From the NCBI RefSeq assembly GCF_017696075.1, contig NZ_JAAORI010000004.1, positions 248,001-312,000 on the forward strand: DNA of 64,000 nt, given 5' to 3'. Positions 39,360 through 48,773 of this stretch are shown here, piece after piece (within the stretch, counting starts at the first letter, position 1; every line of letters begins with the position of its first letter). Position numbers and translations under genes: made by a program. The notes beneath the pieces are model-generated. The model worked only from the letters and a program-made list of their open reading frames with translations. It searched no databases and had not been told where the DNA came from. The stretch comes from Prochlorococcus marinus XMU1411 (GTDB lineage Bacteria > Cyanobacteriota > Cyanobacteriia > PCC-6307 > Cyanobiaceae).

Positions 39360-41426
39360 ATGGATAATGCCAATAATCGAAATAACATAGAATATGACAT
39401 TCCCGATAAAAATGATACTAATAACTATTATTGGATTAATAGACTTCTTTCATGGTGGAGTGGGTTTAGTTTAAGAACGAAATTATTAGCAATAGCAACT
39501 CTGGTTGTAAGTCTCCTTATGACAGGAATTACATTTTTTGCATTAAATAGTATTCAAAGAGATGCAGGAATGAATGACACAAGATATGCTCGAGATCTTG
39601 GTTTATTGTTATCGGGGAATGTAACAGAATTAGTAGCTAATGACCAAAAAAAAGAAATTTCTAATGTAGCTGAAAAGTTTTGGAGATCAAGCAGAAACCT
39701 ACGTTATATATTTTTTACTGATGCTGAAGATATAGTTCAACTTGGGATACCAATTAGCGCTACTCCAACAAGCCCAGATAGTCAGTTCCAGCTAACTAGA
39801 AAGCTAAAACTACCCTCTGAATTAAAGAAAAGACCTCAATTTCCTCTGGTTAGGCAGCACGTTACTCCTCAAGGTCAAGTAACTGATGTATTTGTACCGA
39901 TGCTGTGGAAAGGTAAATATCTTGGAACTTTAGCCTTGGGAGTAACACCTAATAAGAAAGCGTTAGCAAGTGCCGCATTAACAAGAGAATTGACGATAGC
40001 AGTTTTTATCTCTATTTGGGTTTTAGTAATATTAGGGGCAGTATTCAATGCGCTTACAATCACTAGGCCTGTAAGGGAGTTGGTGAGAGGTGTTAGGGAA
40101 ATTTCAAAAGGGAACTTCAAATCTAGAATTTCTTTACCTATGACAGGAGATCTAGGAGAACTTTTGAATGGATTCAACAGAATGGCTACTCAACTAGAAA
40201 ATTATGACGAGGCGAACATAGAAGAACTTAAAGCTGCTCAAATCAAGCAGCAATCTTTAATAGCCACTATGGCTGATGGCGCAATATTGTTGGATTCCCA
40301 AGGAAAGATTGTACTTACTAATCCAACAGCAAAAAGATTATTTCGTTGGGAAGGTAGATTCTTAGAGGGAAAATATTTTTTAAATGAAATACCCGAAATT
40401 TTATCTAATGATTTACATACAAATATTGAATCCATTTTAAACAGAGAAAAAGAGAAAGATGATCTAAGGTTCAGCTTAGGAGAACCAGCGAGAACTTTAA
40501 GGATTGTCCTGCAATCAGTATTAGATACAAACAAAGTAGAATTAAAAGGTATTGCGGTTACAATTCAAGATCTAACTAGAGAGGTAGAATTAAACGCAGC
40601 ACAAAATAGATTTATTAGTAATGTTTCACATGAGTTAAGGACACCACTTTTTAATATCAAAAGTTATGTAGAGACCTTACATGATTTAAAAGATCAGCTA
40701 TCTAATGAAGAACAACTAGAATTTCTGGGAATTGCCAATTCAGAGACTGATAGGCTAACAAGGCTTGTAAATGATGTATTAGACTTATCCAGATTGGAAT
40801 CTGGTAAAATAATTCAACTCGAGGAAATGGATATAAAACCAGCAATAGAACAGACTCTCAGAAATTATAGACTAAACGCTACTGAAAAAAATGTTTCATT
40901 GGCACACGATATAGAGGAAACTATTCCTTCAATTCTTGGAAATTTTGATCTTCTTTTACAAGTTTTTGATAATTTGCTGGGTAATGGATTGAAATTCAGT
41001 CCGAAAAACAGCAACCTGATGATAAGAGCTTATACTTGGCCAGATTCCTGTCCAGCTTTTCCTCCAAGTAATAAAAATAATGAGGCGCCTCAATGTGAGT
41101 TAGTTTCACCATTGCCAAAAGTAAGAATTGAGATTGCTGATACAGGGTCTGGAATATCTCAAGCGGATCAAGAGAAAATCTTTGACCGTTTTTATAGAGT
41201 TGAAAATGCTGTTCATACAGAGCAAGGAACAGGTTTGGGGTTATCTATTGTGAGAGGAATAATTGAAAAACATGGTGGGGAAATAAGAATGGCTAGTGAA
41301 TTAGGAGTTGGGACAACCTTCTGGTTTGATTTGGCATTGGCACAATCTGATAAAGATGAATTATTAACCCAAAGTATCAATAATTCAGATACTTTTTCAA
41401 AATCTGAGGTAAGTGAAATTATCTAA
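39360..41426 (+). CDS. nblS: Sensor histidine kinase NblS (Hik33/DspA type)
   Basis: Membrane sensor kinase for high light, nutrient and cold stress, 688 residues. Order: membrane span at about 40-61, periplasmic sensor at about 62-208, second span at about 211-234, HAMP (about 235-283), PAS (about 295-405), HisKA with His424 in VSHELRTPL, and HATPase with GNGLKFSPKNS, DTGSGIS and GTGLGLSI. All kinase motifs are intact. In cyanobacteria it signals to RpaB and controls hli genes, so a link to the hli at 17637 is plausible. It overlaps kaiC by four bases at the 3' end. Confidence 0.94.
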   Translation: MDNANNRNNIEYDIPDKNDTNNYYWINRLLSWWSGFSLRTKLLAIATLVVSLLMTGITFFALNSIQRDAGMNDTRYARDLGLLLSGNVTELVANDQKKEISNVAEKFWRSSRNLRYIFFTDAEDIVQLGIPISATPTSPDSQFQLTRKLKLPSELKKRPQFPLVRQHVTPQGQVTDVFVPMLWKGKYLGTLALGVTPNKKALASAALTRELTIAVFISIWVLVILGAVFNALTITRPVRELVRGVREISKGNFKSRISLPMTGDLGELLNGFNRMATQLENYDEANIEELKAAQIKQQSLIATMADGAILLDSQGKIVLTNPTAKRLFRWEGRFLEGKYFLNEIPEILSNDLHTNIESILNREKEKDDLRFSLGEPARTLRIVLQSVLDTNKVELKGIAVTIQDLTREVELNAAQNRFISNVSHELRTPLFNIKSYVETLHDLKDQLSNEEQLEFLGIANSETDRLTRLVNDVLDLSRLESGKIIQLEEMDIKPAIEQTLRNYRLNATEKNVSLAHDIEETIPSILGNFDLLLQVFDNLLGNGLKFSPKNSNLMIRAYTWPDSCPAFPPSNKNNEAPQCELVSPLPKVRIEIADTGSGISQADQEKIFDRFYRVENAVHTEQGTGLGLSIVRGIIEKHGGEIRMASELGVGTTFWFDLALAQSDKDELLTQSINNSDTFSKSEVSEII

Positions 41427-42952
41427 TTAGTATCTAATCCTTTAAATACATTTTGGACATTCTGATCAGGAATAACCCTATGGGGAGCACCACTGAATAT
41501 CTGTTCAAAGTTAGAAAAAGAATCTTTTATTTCAGGACCTCTGCTAGTGATAATAAATTCTCTAATTCGTTTATCATGCCACGATCCACGCATTTTAAAA
41601 ACATTTAAAGCTCTAGCCATCTCTCCTTTTATTTCGACATATTGAAGTAACAATATAGTATCTGTAATTGTTGAGATATGGGAATCAGTAATAGAATGAC
41701 TTCCCATGAATTCTTCTGCAGTATTAGTAAAAAAGCCCGCTATCTCTTCTTGTTTTGTATAACCAGTGACGGCAATTACAAACTGTCTAAATGCATTCAA
41801 ACTTACCCCTCGGGCTAATGCCGAGAGAGAATCTATTGCCATTCTCTTTGGTTTAAATTGATTAATTTGCGTTTTTATTATTTGCAAGTGATCTTCCAAA
41901 CCAGTTGATTCAGGATATGCACAAATAATTTTTAATAACCCATCACTTTCCATTTTTTCAAAGTCTATTCCCCAACTAGTAGCATTTCTAAGCAATTGAG
42001 CCCTAGACTCTTCATATGCAAAAAGTATTGCTCTTTCATTGTTGTTATAGGCATCTTCTACAAATTTTGATACAAGCATTGTTTTACCTGTACCAGTAGC
42101 TCCTGTTGCGAGGATAATAGAATCTTGAAAATATCCACCACCACACATATCATCAAGATCTTTAACTCCAGAGCTAATCCTAATATTTGAAGATCTTTGC
42201 GTAAGTCTCATAGCACCAAGAGCAAAGACACTTATACCATCATTACCCATAGTGAATGGATATTCGCCTTTCATATGCACAGTTCCTCTTAACTTCAAAA
42301 CTTCTAAAGTTCTTCTTCTCTTTTCTGACTCTAAAACATTTCTTAATAAGACAACATTATCAGATACAAATTCTTCTACTCCATATCTTGCAATTGGTCC
42401 GTAATCATCAACCCTTTCTGTGGTCATAACTGTTGTCACACCTATTTCTTTTAATCTTGCTATCAATCTAAATATTTCTCTTCTAACAACATAAATGGCA
42501 TCATATTGTTGAAAGACAGCAGTTATAGAATCTATTGCAACTCTTTTAGCCTTATATTTTCTAATTGCATAACTAATTCTCTCAATCAAACCAGATAAGT
42601 CAAAGTTACCTGCAACATCCTGACCATCAGGGTCAGGAGAAGCATCTAGGATAAAAAGTTTATTTTGATCAATTAATTCTTGTAAATCCCAACCAAAACT
42701 TGCAGCATTTCTAATGATATCTAAAGGTGACTCCTCAAATGTGACAAAGATACCAGGTTCATCAAAGTTACAAATTCCATGGTGTAGATATTGCAAAGAA
42801 AAAACAGTTTTACCAGTTCCTGATGTACCACTAACGAGTGTGCTTCTAGATACAGGTAATCCGCCCCTACAAACATCATCAAAGCCTTCTATGCCAGTAG
42901 GCAATTTTTGTACTTGCATTTTATTTGATTTGCCAAATTTCTTATCTTTCAT
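41423..42952 (-). CDS. kaiC: Circadian clock ATPase KaiC
   Basis: Core clock autokinase/ATPase, 509 residues, two RecA-like domains. CI has Walker A GTSGTGKT (42-49) and catalytic Glu73-Glu74; CII has GATGTGKT (284-291) and Glu314-Glu315. The phosphosites are kept: Ser427 and Thr428 in DSHISTITD (S431/T432 in S. elongatus). ATG 42952 is chosen over TTG 42973 as the usual length. kaiB lies upstream on the same strand. With no kaiA here, phosphorylation may be driven differently, as reported for an hourglass-like timer in Prochlorococcus. Confidence 0.97.
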   Translation of the reverse strand: MKDKKFGKSNKMQVQKLPTGIEGFDDVCRGGLPVSRSTLVSGTSGTGKTVFSLQYLHHGICNFDEPGIFVTFEESPLDIIRNAASFGWDLQELIDQNKLFILDASPDPDGQDVAGNFDLSGLIERISYAIRKYKAKRVAIDSITAVFQQYDAIYVVRREIFRLIARLKEIGVTTVMTTERVDDYGPIARYGVEEFVSDNVVLLRNVLESEKRRRTLEVLKLRGTVHMKGEYPFTMGNDGISVFALGAMRLTQRSSNIRISSGVKDLDDMCGGGYFQDSIILATGATGTGKTMLVSKFVEDAYNNNERAILFAYEESRAQLLRNATSWGIDFEKMESDGLLKIICAYPESTGLEDHLQIIKTQINQFKPKRMAIDSLSALARGVSLNAFRQFVIAVTGYTKQEEIAGFFTNTAEEFMGSHSITDSHISTITDTILLLQYVEIKGEMARALNVFKMRGSWHDKRIREFIITSRGPEIKDSFSNFEQIFSGAPHRVIPDQNVQNVFKGLDTN

Positions 42953-43021
42953 AGTTTTTTCTAAAGAAACCAAAATAAAAATAAATTCAATTTATTCTTA
43001 ATTTTAAAAGTTTTCTATGTG

Positions 43022-43339
43022 TTACTTATCACCACTATATTCAGTTTCAGTTAATTCATCAAAAAGTAGATCTAAACCAATTAAAACTTTCTCTCTATCA
43101 GAGAGATCACCAATTATTCTTCTAACTGGTGGAGGTAAAATTTTTGCTAAGGTTGGGGTAGCCAAAATCTTATCTTCCTCTGCAAGTTGTGGTTGCTTAA
43201 GTACATCAATAACCTTCAAGGCATAAACCCCTTTAAATTCATTTTCTAAAATTTCTCTTAAAGTATTTAGTGCTCTCATTGAATTAGGAGTATTTCCAGC
43301 TACATAGAGTTTTAAAATATATGTTTTTCTTGCGGCCAT
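43022..43339 (-). CDS. kaiB: Circadian clock protein KaiB
   Basis: Fold-switching clock protein of 105 residues that binds the KaiC CI ring. [20 protein letters not shown] and [21 protein letters not shown] are the family core. [19 protein letters not shown] is in the switching half. It lies 69 bases upstream of kaiC, so it likely shares its transcript. The divergent neighbour is rplU, and the 143-base space between them is where kaiA sits in other cyanobacteria. Confidence 0.96.
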   Translation of the reverse strand: MAARKTYILKLYVAGNTPNSMRALNTLREILENEFKGVYALKVIDVLKQPQLAEEDKILATPTLAKILPPPVRRIIGDLSDREKVLIGLDLLFDELTETEYSGDK

Positions 43340-43444
43340 TGTTATGGTTCCTGAATTGATATGAGAGAATTAAAATAACCCTTGACTTATTACACTACAA
43401 AATAAGAAAATAGACAAATCCTTATGATTGCTCGTTTGGCTTAA

Positions 43445-43461
43445 TCAAATTTTAAATTTGA
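43445..43461. repeat. 17-bp palindrome in the rplU leader
   Basis: TCAAATTT, a central T, and AAATTTGA form a perfect inverted repeat ending 21 bases before the rplU start. It could be a binding site for an autoregulator or other factor, or AT-rich chance. Confidence 0.3.
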
Positions 43462-43482
43462 GCCTAATAGCGTCTTCTTTTT

Positions 43483-43920
43483 ATGACAAATTCTAAAAAC
43501 TCCTCGAACAATTCTAAAAGCAATGAATTGTATGCAATAGCGGAAACTTCGGGTCAACAATTTTGGTTCGAAGTTAACCGATACTATGACATAGACAGGT
43601 TAAATGCAAAAGAAAAAGATAAGATAATACTAGAAAAAGTTTTACTTTTAAAAGACAAAAATTCTATTACTGTTGGGAAACCATACGTTAAGGATGCAAA
43701 AATTGAATTAGAAGTAGTCTCACATAAAAGAGATAAGAAAATTCTTGTATACAAAATGCGTCCCAAAAAAAAGACAAGAAAAAAGATGGGACATAGACAA
43801 GAACTTACAAGGGTTATGGTAAAATCCATTAAAATAGGTAAGAGTGCTCCTGAGTCTTCTTCTAAAAAGGAAACTGTCAAAAAGGAAACTAAACCAAAAT
43901 CTGAAAAATCTACAAATTAA
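43483..43920 (+). CDS. rplU: 50S ribosomal protein L21
   Basis: 145 residues. The L21 core runs from about 16 to 115 (YAIAETSGQQFWFEV, GKPYVKDAKIELEVVSH, KKKTRKKMGHRQELTRVMVKSI). A short Ser/Asn-rich N-terminus and a Lys-rich C-terminal tail (KKETVKKETKPKSEKS) extend it beyond the usual 103 residues. Such tails are common in cyanobacterial and plastid L21. rpmA follows nine bases later, the standard pairing. Confidence 0.96.
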   Translation: MTNSKNSSNNSKSNELYAIAETSGQQFWFEVNRYYDIDRLNAKEKDKIILEKVLLLKDKNSITVGKPYVKDAKIELEVVSHKRDKKILVYKMRPKKKTRKKMGHRQELTRVMVKSIKIGKSAPESSSKKETVKKETKPKSEKSTN

Positions 43921-43929
43921 AAATTTCTC

Positions 43930-44190
43930 ATGGCACATAAAAAAGGAACAGGCTCTACAAGAAACGGAAGAGATTCAAATTCCAAGAGACTTGGTGTGAA
44001 AGCATATGGAGGAGAAAAAGTAACTGCTGGATCAATTTTAATTCGCCAAAGAGGTACATCCTTTTTACCAGGGGTCAATGTCGGCAAAGGTAAAGATGAC
44101 ACACTTTTTGCACTCAAAGAAGGAACTGTAAGTTTCGAAAGTATTAAAAGAAATTTAAGAAATAGAAAAAGAGTTAATATAGTTATCTAA
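43930..44190 (+). CDS. rpmA: 50S ribosomal protein L27
   Basis: 86 residues starting [20 protein letters not shown], the family start whose N-terminal tail reaches the peptidyl transferase centre. [21 protein letters not shown] and [17 protein letters not shown] complete the signature. It is co-transcribed with rplU. Its last eight bases overlap the end of the convergent methyltransferase gene. Confidence 0.97.
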   Translation: MAHKKGTGSTRNGRDSNSKRLGVKAYGGEKVTAGSILIRQRGTSFLPGVNVGKGKDDTLFALKEGTVSFESIKRNLRNRKRVNIVI

Positions 44191-44923
44191 TTTTCTTATA
44201 AGCTCTTGTAGTTATAAGAATGGGATGAAATACCTCTAAAAATTTTGATTGAAGAGTCTCAAAAAACTTTTCTACAATTTGACCATCGTCGATATGAAAA
44301 GGATATTCATTCTTATCTCCTTTATAGAAATACCAATTAAACAGAGCTATAGAATTAATATCCATAATCTCACTGAAATTATTAATTTGAGAAGCTGGAT
44401 CTGCAAGATGTTCCAATACATCAAGACAGACTATAGTATCAAATTTCAATATTTGTGTATCTTGAATTGACTTGCAAAAAGTAATTTTTTTTTCGACTCC
44501 TAATTTCTTAGCCCTGTATTCAACAAAATTTCTATTTGTTTGATTAATATCTACAAAAAAAACATGCTCAACTTTTGAAGACATAGCGTTTGCTAAGGCA
44601 TGTGTTCCAATACCTCCTCCAAAATCCAAAACCAAATCTCTAGAAAATCTCTGCTGAAGTTTTAAAGTATCAGCGATGTAGTCCCTGCTTGTGATATGCC
44701 AAGCAGCTAAATCAGCTACATGCCTTTCTCCAACAATCTCAGTATAAAAATCTGAAACATCATTCAAAGAATCCCCAGGATGTGAATTTGCTAAATTCAT
44801 TTTTGCATTTGCAAGGAATCCATCTAAATCACATTCTCTAATAGATAAATATTCCATTAAATGTGATTTCAAATTAAAAGCATTGTCTAAAAACTCTTCT
44901 AAAATATATTTATTATCTTTCAA
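44183..44923 (-). CDS. SAM-dependent methyltransferase
   Basis: 246 residues. Class I methyltransferase motifs are visible: [10 protein letters not shown] (99-108) for SAM binding, VDINQ with acidic Asp125, and CLDVLEHL (166-173) for motif IV. The N-terminal 90 residues are helical and charged, perhaps a substrate domain. The target is unknown, and neighbours (rpmA, truB) do not settle it, although an RNA or small-molecule target is possible. The start is TTG 44923. The 3' end overlaps rpmA by eight bases. Confidence 0.8.
   Translation of the reverse strand: MKDNKYILEEFLDNAFNLKSHLMEYLSIRECDLDGFLANAKMNLANSHPGDSLNDVSDFYTEIVGERHVADLAAWHITSRDYIADTLKLQQRFSRDLVLDFGGGIGTHALANAMSSKVEHVFFVDINQTNRNFVEYRAKKLGVEKKITFCKSIQDTQILKFDTIVCLDVLEHLADPASQINNFSEIMDINSIALFNWYFYKGDKNEYPFHIDDGQIVEKFFETLQSKFLEVFHPILITTRAYKKIR
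44193..44220. terminator. Possible bidirectional hairpin at the rpmA/methyltransferase junction
   Basis: TTCTTATAA (44193-44201) and TTATAAGAA (44212-44220) are perfect inverted copies with a ten-base loop. It lies just after the rpmA stop and inside the last codons of the convergent gene. The stem is AT-only apart from one pair and no long T run follows, so terminator activity is uncertain. Confidence 0.35.
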
Positions 44924-44999
44924 TTTCTTACCCTAAATTTCCAATAACAAAATCATAGAATGGTTATAAATCTTTCTCAAAGTATTCTTAATATTAAAA

Positions 45000-45923
45000 A
45001 TGGAAACTAAAGATGGATTTTTAGTAATTAATAAAGATAAAGGCTGTACCTCGCATGATTGTGTTAAACAAATTAGGAAATTACTAAATACAAAAAAGGT
45101 CGGCCACACTGGAACTCTTGATCCAGAAGTTGTAGGAACATTACCAATCGCTATAGGCAGTGCAACAAGATTTATTCAATATCTTCCTCAGGATAAAACT
45201 TACATAGGGGAAGTTAAATTAGGGATAAGAACTAACACTGATGATATTCACGGAGAAATAATTAAGCAAAAAAGTTGGCCTAAAATCAGTGATGAAAAAT
45301 TAGATCAATACTTAAATAGATTTAGAGGCATTATTAAACAAATTCCCCCGAAAGTATCAAGTGTGCACGTCAATGGTGAGAGAGCTTATAAAAAATCTTT
45401 CAGGAATGAAATGTTTGAACTAGCACCAAGAGAAGTAAAAATAGACGAACTTACTTTAATGAAATGGGACCAAATAAATGGAATCATAGAAATAAAAATA
45501 AAATGTTCAGCTGGCACATATATAAGAGCAATTGCAAGAGATTTAGGAGAAATTCTTAATTCTGAAGGTTGCCTTCTTCAACTAAAAAGAATTTCAGCTT
45601 GTGGCTTTGATGAACAAAACTCAATTAAAATATCTGATATCGAAAAAGAAAAGGGGGAAATAAACTGGCAAAATTTTATTATTCCAACAATTTCTGCTCT
45701 TAATCACATTTCATCATTTGTCTTAAGTAATAAAGAACAAATCAATTTTTGGCAAACAGGAAGAGCAATTAAAGTTGATATTAATCACTTCCAGGAAAGC
45801 AAATTTTTTGACTATGAAAAACCCATAAAAGTAATAGATAAAAAACAAACGCTACTTGGGATAGGCTTCTTAAATAAAGATCAATCTAATTTAAATCCAA
45901 AATTAGTACTTAATGCTAAATAA
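45000..45923 (+). CDS. truB: tRNA pseudouridine-55 synthase
   Basis: Forms pseudouridine 55 in the T-loop of tRNAs. 307 residues. The catalytic motif [19 protein letters not shown] gives Asp41. [15 protein letters not shown] near the start and [15 protein letters not shown] are also typical. A short C-terminal extension follows. Its stop is three bases from the end of the convergent SpoIID-like gene. Confidence 0.96.
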   Translation: METKDGFLVINKDKGCTSHDCVKQIRKLLNTKKVGHTGTLDPEVVGTLPIAIGSATRFIQYLPQDKTYIGEVKLGIRTNTDDIHGEIIKQKSWPKISDEKLDQYLNRFRGIIKQIPPKVSSVHVNGERAYKKSFRNEMFELAPREVKIDELTLMKWDQINGIIEIKIKCSAGTYIRAIARDLGEILNSEGCLLQLKRISACGFDEQNSIKISDIEKEKGEINWQNFIIPTISALNHISSFVLSNKEQINFWQTGRAIKVDINHFQESKFFDYEKPIKVIDKKQTLLGIGFLNKDQSNLNPKLVLNAK

Positions 45924-45926
45924 CTT

Positions 45927-47117
45927 CTATAGGTACTCTTTTCTAAAAGGTTTAATCTTCACACCCCTATAAAAATACTTTAATATTCTCTCAGCTTTTT
46001 GGCCTCTAGACGCCAGATATTTAGTACCCCATTGACTCATTCCTACTCCATGACCTGAACCCTGCCCAAAAACTATCAAACCCTTTTTTATAGGAAATTT
46101 ATTGTTTAATTCTTCCTCAAAAAATTTAAATCTCACAAAATTACTATTTAGGCCTAATCTTTTTCTTAAAACCACCCCAGACATTTGATCAGAACCATAA
46201 GCCCCAATAATTTTTACATTTTTCACCCTCCCCGTGCTTGTAAAATCTAGAATCTTTATATCTCTTAAACCTCCAATCTTGGGAAATAAATTTGTTAATT
46301 CATTACTCGATAATTTTTTTTGCCATCTAAATTTTGGATTATTTTGATCAAAATCTTTCACACTTGATAAATATGGGTATTTATTCTTCCATACATCTTG
46401 ACTGTTTTCTGTCATTCCACCTGAGCTGCTATGGAACAAAGCATTAATTAATTTATTTTTATAGGTCAAAACTAAAGATCTTGTACTCTTAACGGCTCTG
46501 ATAGTTTTATGAGTTCTTGACTCCAAACCGTTATAGACTTGATTTCTCTGGGTTGAATCTATATCAAATAAATTATTTCCCTTTTGCTTTAAAGCATAAG
46601 TTCTGGAGGCAATTGCTTGTGCTTTTAATGCTTCAATGGGCCATTTTGTTGGCATCTCAGAACCCACCACACTACTTAGGTATTTTTCTATTCCTAAAAC
46701 ATTCACTACCAATACTTCAGATTCAAGTACAAAGAGATTAAGCTTACCAGAAAACCTCTTCTGACCTACCCATATACCTCTTCCATCAGAAGATCTAACT
46801 TGAAATTGTTGATTATTTTTTAAATCATATTTTTTTTGTTTATTTTTATCAAAATATAAAATTTTTCTATCTTTCTCATTTTTCAAAGTTAAGCCTTTTA
46901 TTTTTTTACTTGAAAAAAATTCCCCCTCTATGGTTAAAGGAATTGATCTATCTGATCTGATCCTTAAATTATTATTTTTTGATATCAAAACTCTAATTAT
47001 TGGCTCTCTAAATGCAAAAACACTTTCACTCTGAAAAACACAAATAAATAAAACACTTATCAGATAACATTTACTATAGAAATTTTTAGATTTAAGTATC
47101 ACTTTGTTTAAAAACAA
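45927..47117 (-). CDS. SpoIID/LytB domain protein
   Basis: 396 residues. A signal or anchor segment (CYLISVLFICVFQSESVFA, about 18-36) comes first, then a beta-rich N-terminal region, then the SpoIID domain: GSEMPTKWPIEALKAQAIASRTYAL in segments at about 153-177, FHSSSGGMTE, and GHGVGMSQWGTKYLAS near the end. SpoIID proteins act on peptidoglycan glycan strands as lytic transglycosylases, so a periplasmic wall-remodelling role is likely. Cyanobacteria do not sporulate. The start is TTG 47117 or a nearby GTG. Confidence 0.87.
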   Translation of the reverse strand: MFLNKVILKSKNFYSKCYLISVLFICVFQSESVFAFREPIIRVLISKNNNLRIRSDRSIPLTIEGEFFSSKKIKGLTLKNEKDRKILYFDKNKQKKYDLKNNQQFQVRSSDGRGIWVGQKRFSGKLNLFVLESEVLVVNVLGIEKYLSSVVGSEMPTKWPIEALKAQAIASRTYALKQKGNNLFDIDSTQRNQVYNGLESRTHKTIRAVKSTRSLVLTYKNKLINALFHSSSGGMTENSQDVWKNKYPYLSSVKDFDQNNPKFRWQKKLSSNELTNLFPKIGGLRDIKILDFTSTGRVKNVKIIGAYGSDQMSGVVLRKRLGLNSNFVRFKFFEEELNNKFPIKKGLIVFGQGSGHGVGMSQWGTKYLASRGQKAERILKYFYRGVKIKPFRKEYL

Positions 47118-47190
47118 ATGCTTAATTTGCCTTAGTTTGACTATAAGTCTAAATTTAATCCAGATATAAAAATAAAAATATTATAAATAA

Positions 47191-48129
47191 GTGAATATCA
47201 CCTTTTTAGGAACAAGCTCAGGAGTCCCATCCTTAACGAGAAATGTTTCTTCACTAGCACTCAAATTATCGCAGTCATCAGAAGTTTGGCTTTTTGATTG
47301 TGGAGAAGGAACGCAACATCAAATAATGAGAAGCAATATTAAATCTTCACAAATCAAGAAAATATTTATTACACACATGCATGGGGATCATATTTATGGT
47401 TTGCCTGGACTTTTGGCTACCTTAGGTTTATCAGGAAATAGTGAGGGAATTGAAATTTACGGCCCTTCAGAGTTGCAAAATTTTATAAATTCAGCACTTA
47501 AAAGTAGTTTTTGCAAATTATCATTCCCATTGCATTTTGTGGAAGTTGAAAATTTTGCATCAAAAAATAAAATTCTATTTGAAAACAACAAAATAAAAGT
47601 AAATTGCGCCTCCCTTAAACATAAAATACCCGCTTATGGTTATAGGGTAAGTGAAAAAGATAAGCCAGGTATATTTGATATCAAAAAAGCACAGTCTCTA
47701 AAAATAGCACCTGGACCAATTTATTCAGAACTGCAACAAGGTAAAAAAGTCGTATTAGCGGACGGGAGGTCATTTGATGGGAAAGAATTCTGTGGACCGC
47801 CTAGAGAGGGAGAAAGTTTTGTTTATTGCACAGATACAGTCTTTAGCGAATCAGCTGTTTCACTTTCGAAAAATGCCGATTTACTCGTTCATGAGTCGAC
47901 TTTTTCAGAAGAGGATGAAAGCATGGCCTACGAAAAATTACATTCCACAACAATCATGGCTGCCAAAACAGCATTATTATCTAATGCAAAAAAATTAATT
48001 ATTACTCATTTAAGTCCAAGATACACCAACAAAAATGCAATTACGCCAAGCGATTTGCTTAAAGAGGCTCAAAAAGTTTTTCCGAATACTCAGCTTGCAA
48101 AAGATTTTCTAACGGCAGAAATAAAATAA
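47191..48129 (+). CDS. rnz: Ribonuclease Z
   Basis: Metallo-beta-lactamase nuclease that trims the 3' ends of tRNA precursors, 312 residues. The zinc motif is THMHGDHIYGLPGL (His62, His64, Asp66, His67). HEST and ITHLSPRY near the C-terminus supply further metal ligands. All tRNAs in this window lack an encoded CCA, which fits the need for RNase Z processing. The start is GTG 47191. Confidence 0.96.
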   Translation: MNITFLGTSSGVPSLTRNVSSLALKLSQSSEVWLFDCGEGTQHQIMRSNIKSSQIKKIFITHMHGDHIYGLPGLLATLGLSGNSEGIEIYGPSELQNFINSALKSSFCKLSFPLHFVEVENFASKNKILFENNKIKVNCASLKHKIPAYGYRVSEKDKPGIFDIKKAQSLKIAPGPIYSELQQGKKVVLADGRSFDGKEFCGPPREGESFVYCTDTVFSESAVSLSKNADLLVHESTFSEEDESMAYEKLHSTTIMAAKTALLSNAKKLIITHLSPRYTNKNAITPSDLLKEAQKVFPNTQLAKDFLTAEIK

Positions 48130-48161
48130 ACTGCAACAGTTCGTGAGAAGAAGGGTCGTAA

Positions 48162-48764
48162 ATGACCAACCCATGGAATAATAGTCTTAGGTTTTCTATA
48201 TTGATGTTGATCGAAATGGTTTCTATTTTTTCATCACTACATGAGTCTTGTAAAAGACTATTTATTTTTCTTCCGTTAATTATTGGTTTAATTATTAATC
48301 CAATCTCTGCAAACGCACTCTATCCTAGTGATCCTTCATCAGTTGACGTACTAAAAGATGATCTTCACGGTGCCGACCTGCATAATACTGAATATGTTAA
48401 ATATGATTTATCTAATCAAGATTTAGGGGAAGCTAATCTTCAAGGCGCGTATATGAGTGTAACAACTGCAAAAAACTCTAGTTTTAAAGGCGCCAATATG
48501 ACGGACCTCATTGCTTATGCAACACGCTTTGATAATGCTGATTTTACAGATGCAAATCTTACTAACGGTGAGCTAATGAAAAGTGTTTTTGATGGAGCAA
48601 TTATTGATGGAGCAGACTTTACTGATGCAAATCTTGATCTTTCTCAGAGAAAATCATTATGTGAAAGAGCTAGTGGAACTAACTCTCAAACTGGAGTTAA
48701 TACAATAGATAGTCTTGAATGCACTGGCTTAAAAGGTTACATGCCTCCAAAGCCAAAAGCATAA
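48162..48764 (+). CDS. Pentapeptide-repeat protein, probably lumenal
   Basis: 200 residues. The N-terminal part has a hydrophobic segment ending in an ANA-type cleavage site (LFIFLPLIIGLIINPISANA, about 33-52), so export to the lumen or periplasm is likely. About 95 residues of pentapeptide repeats follow (ADLHNTEY, LGEANLQGAYM, FKGANMTDL, NADFTDANLTNGEL, GADFTDANLDL). Two Cys flank the tail (LCERASG, LECTGLKG). Thylakoid lumenal relatives exist; the function is not known. A strong terminator follows at 48801. Confidence 0.85.
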   Translation: MTNPWNNSLRFSILMLIEMVSIFSSLHESCKRLFIFLPLIIGLIINPISANALYPSDPSSVDVLKDDLHGADLHNTEYVKYDLSNQDLGEANLQGAYMSVTTAKNSSFKGANMTDLIAYATRFDNADFTDANLTNGELMKSVFDGAIIDGADFTDANLDLSQRKSLCERASGTNSQTGVNTIDSLECTGLKGYMPPKPKA

Positions 48765-48773
48765 TATTTAAAG

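Noticed and set aside
43584-43938. Reverse frames inside rplU
   Set aside because: They are antisense to a clear ribosomal protein gene.
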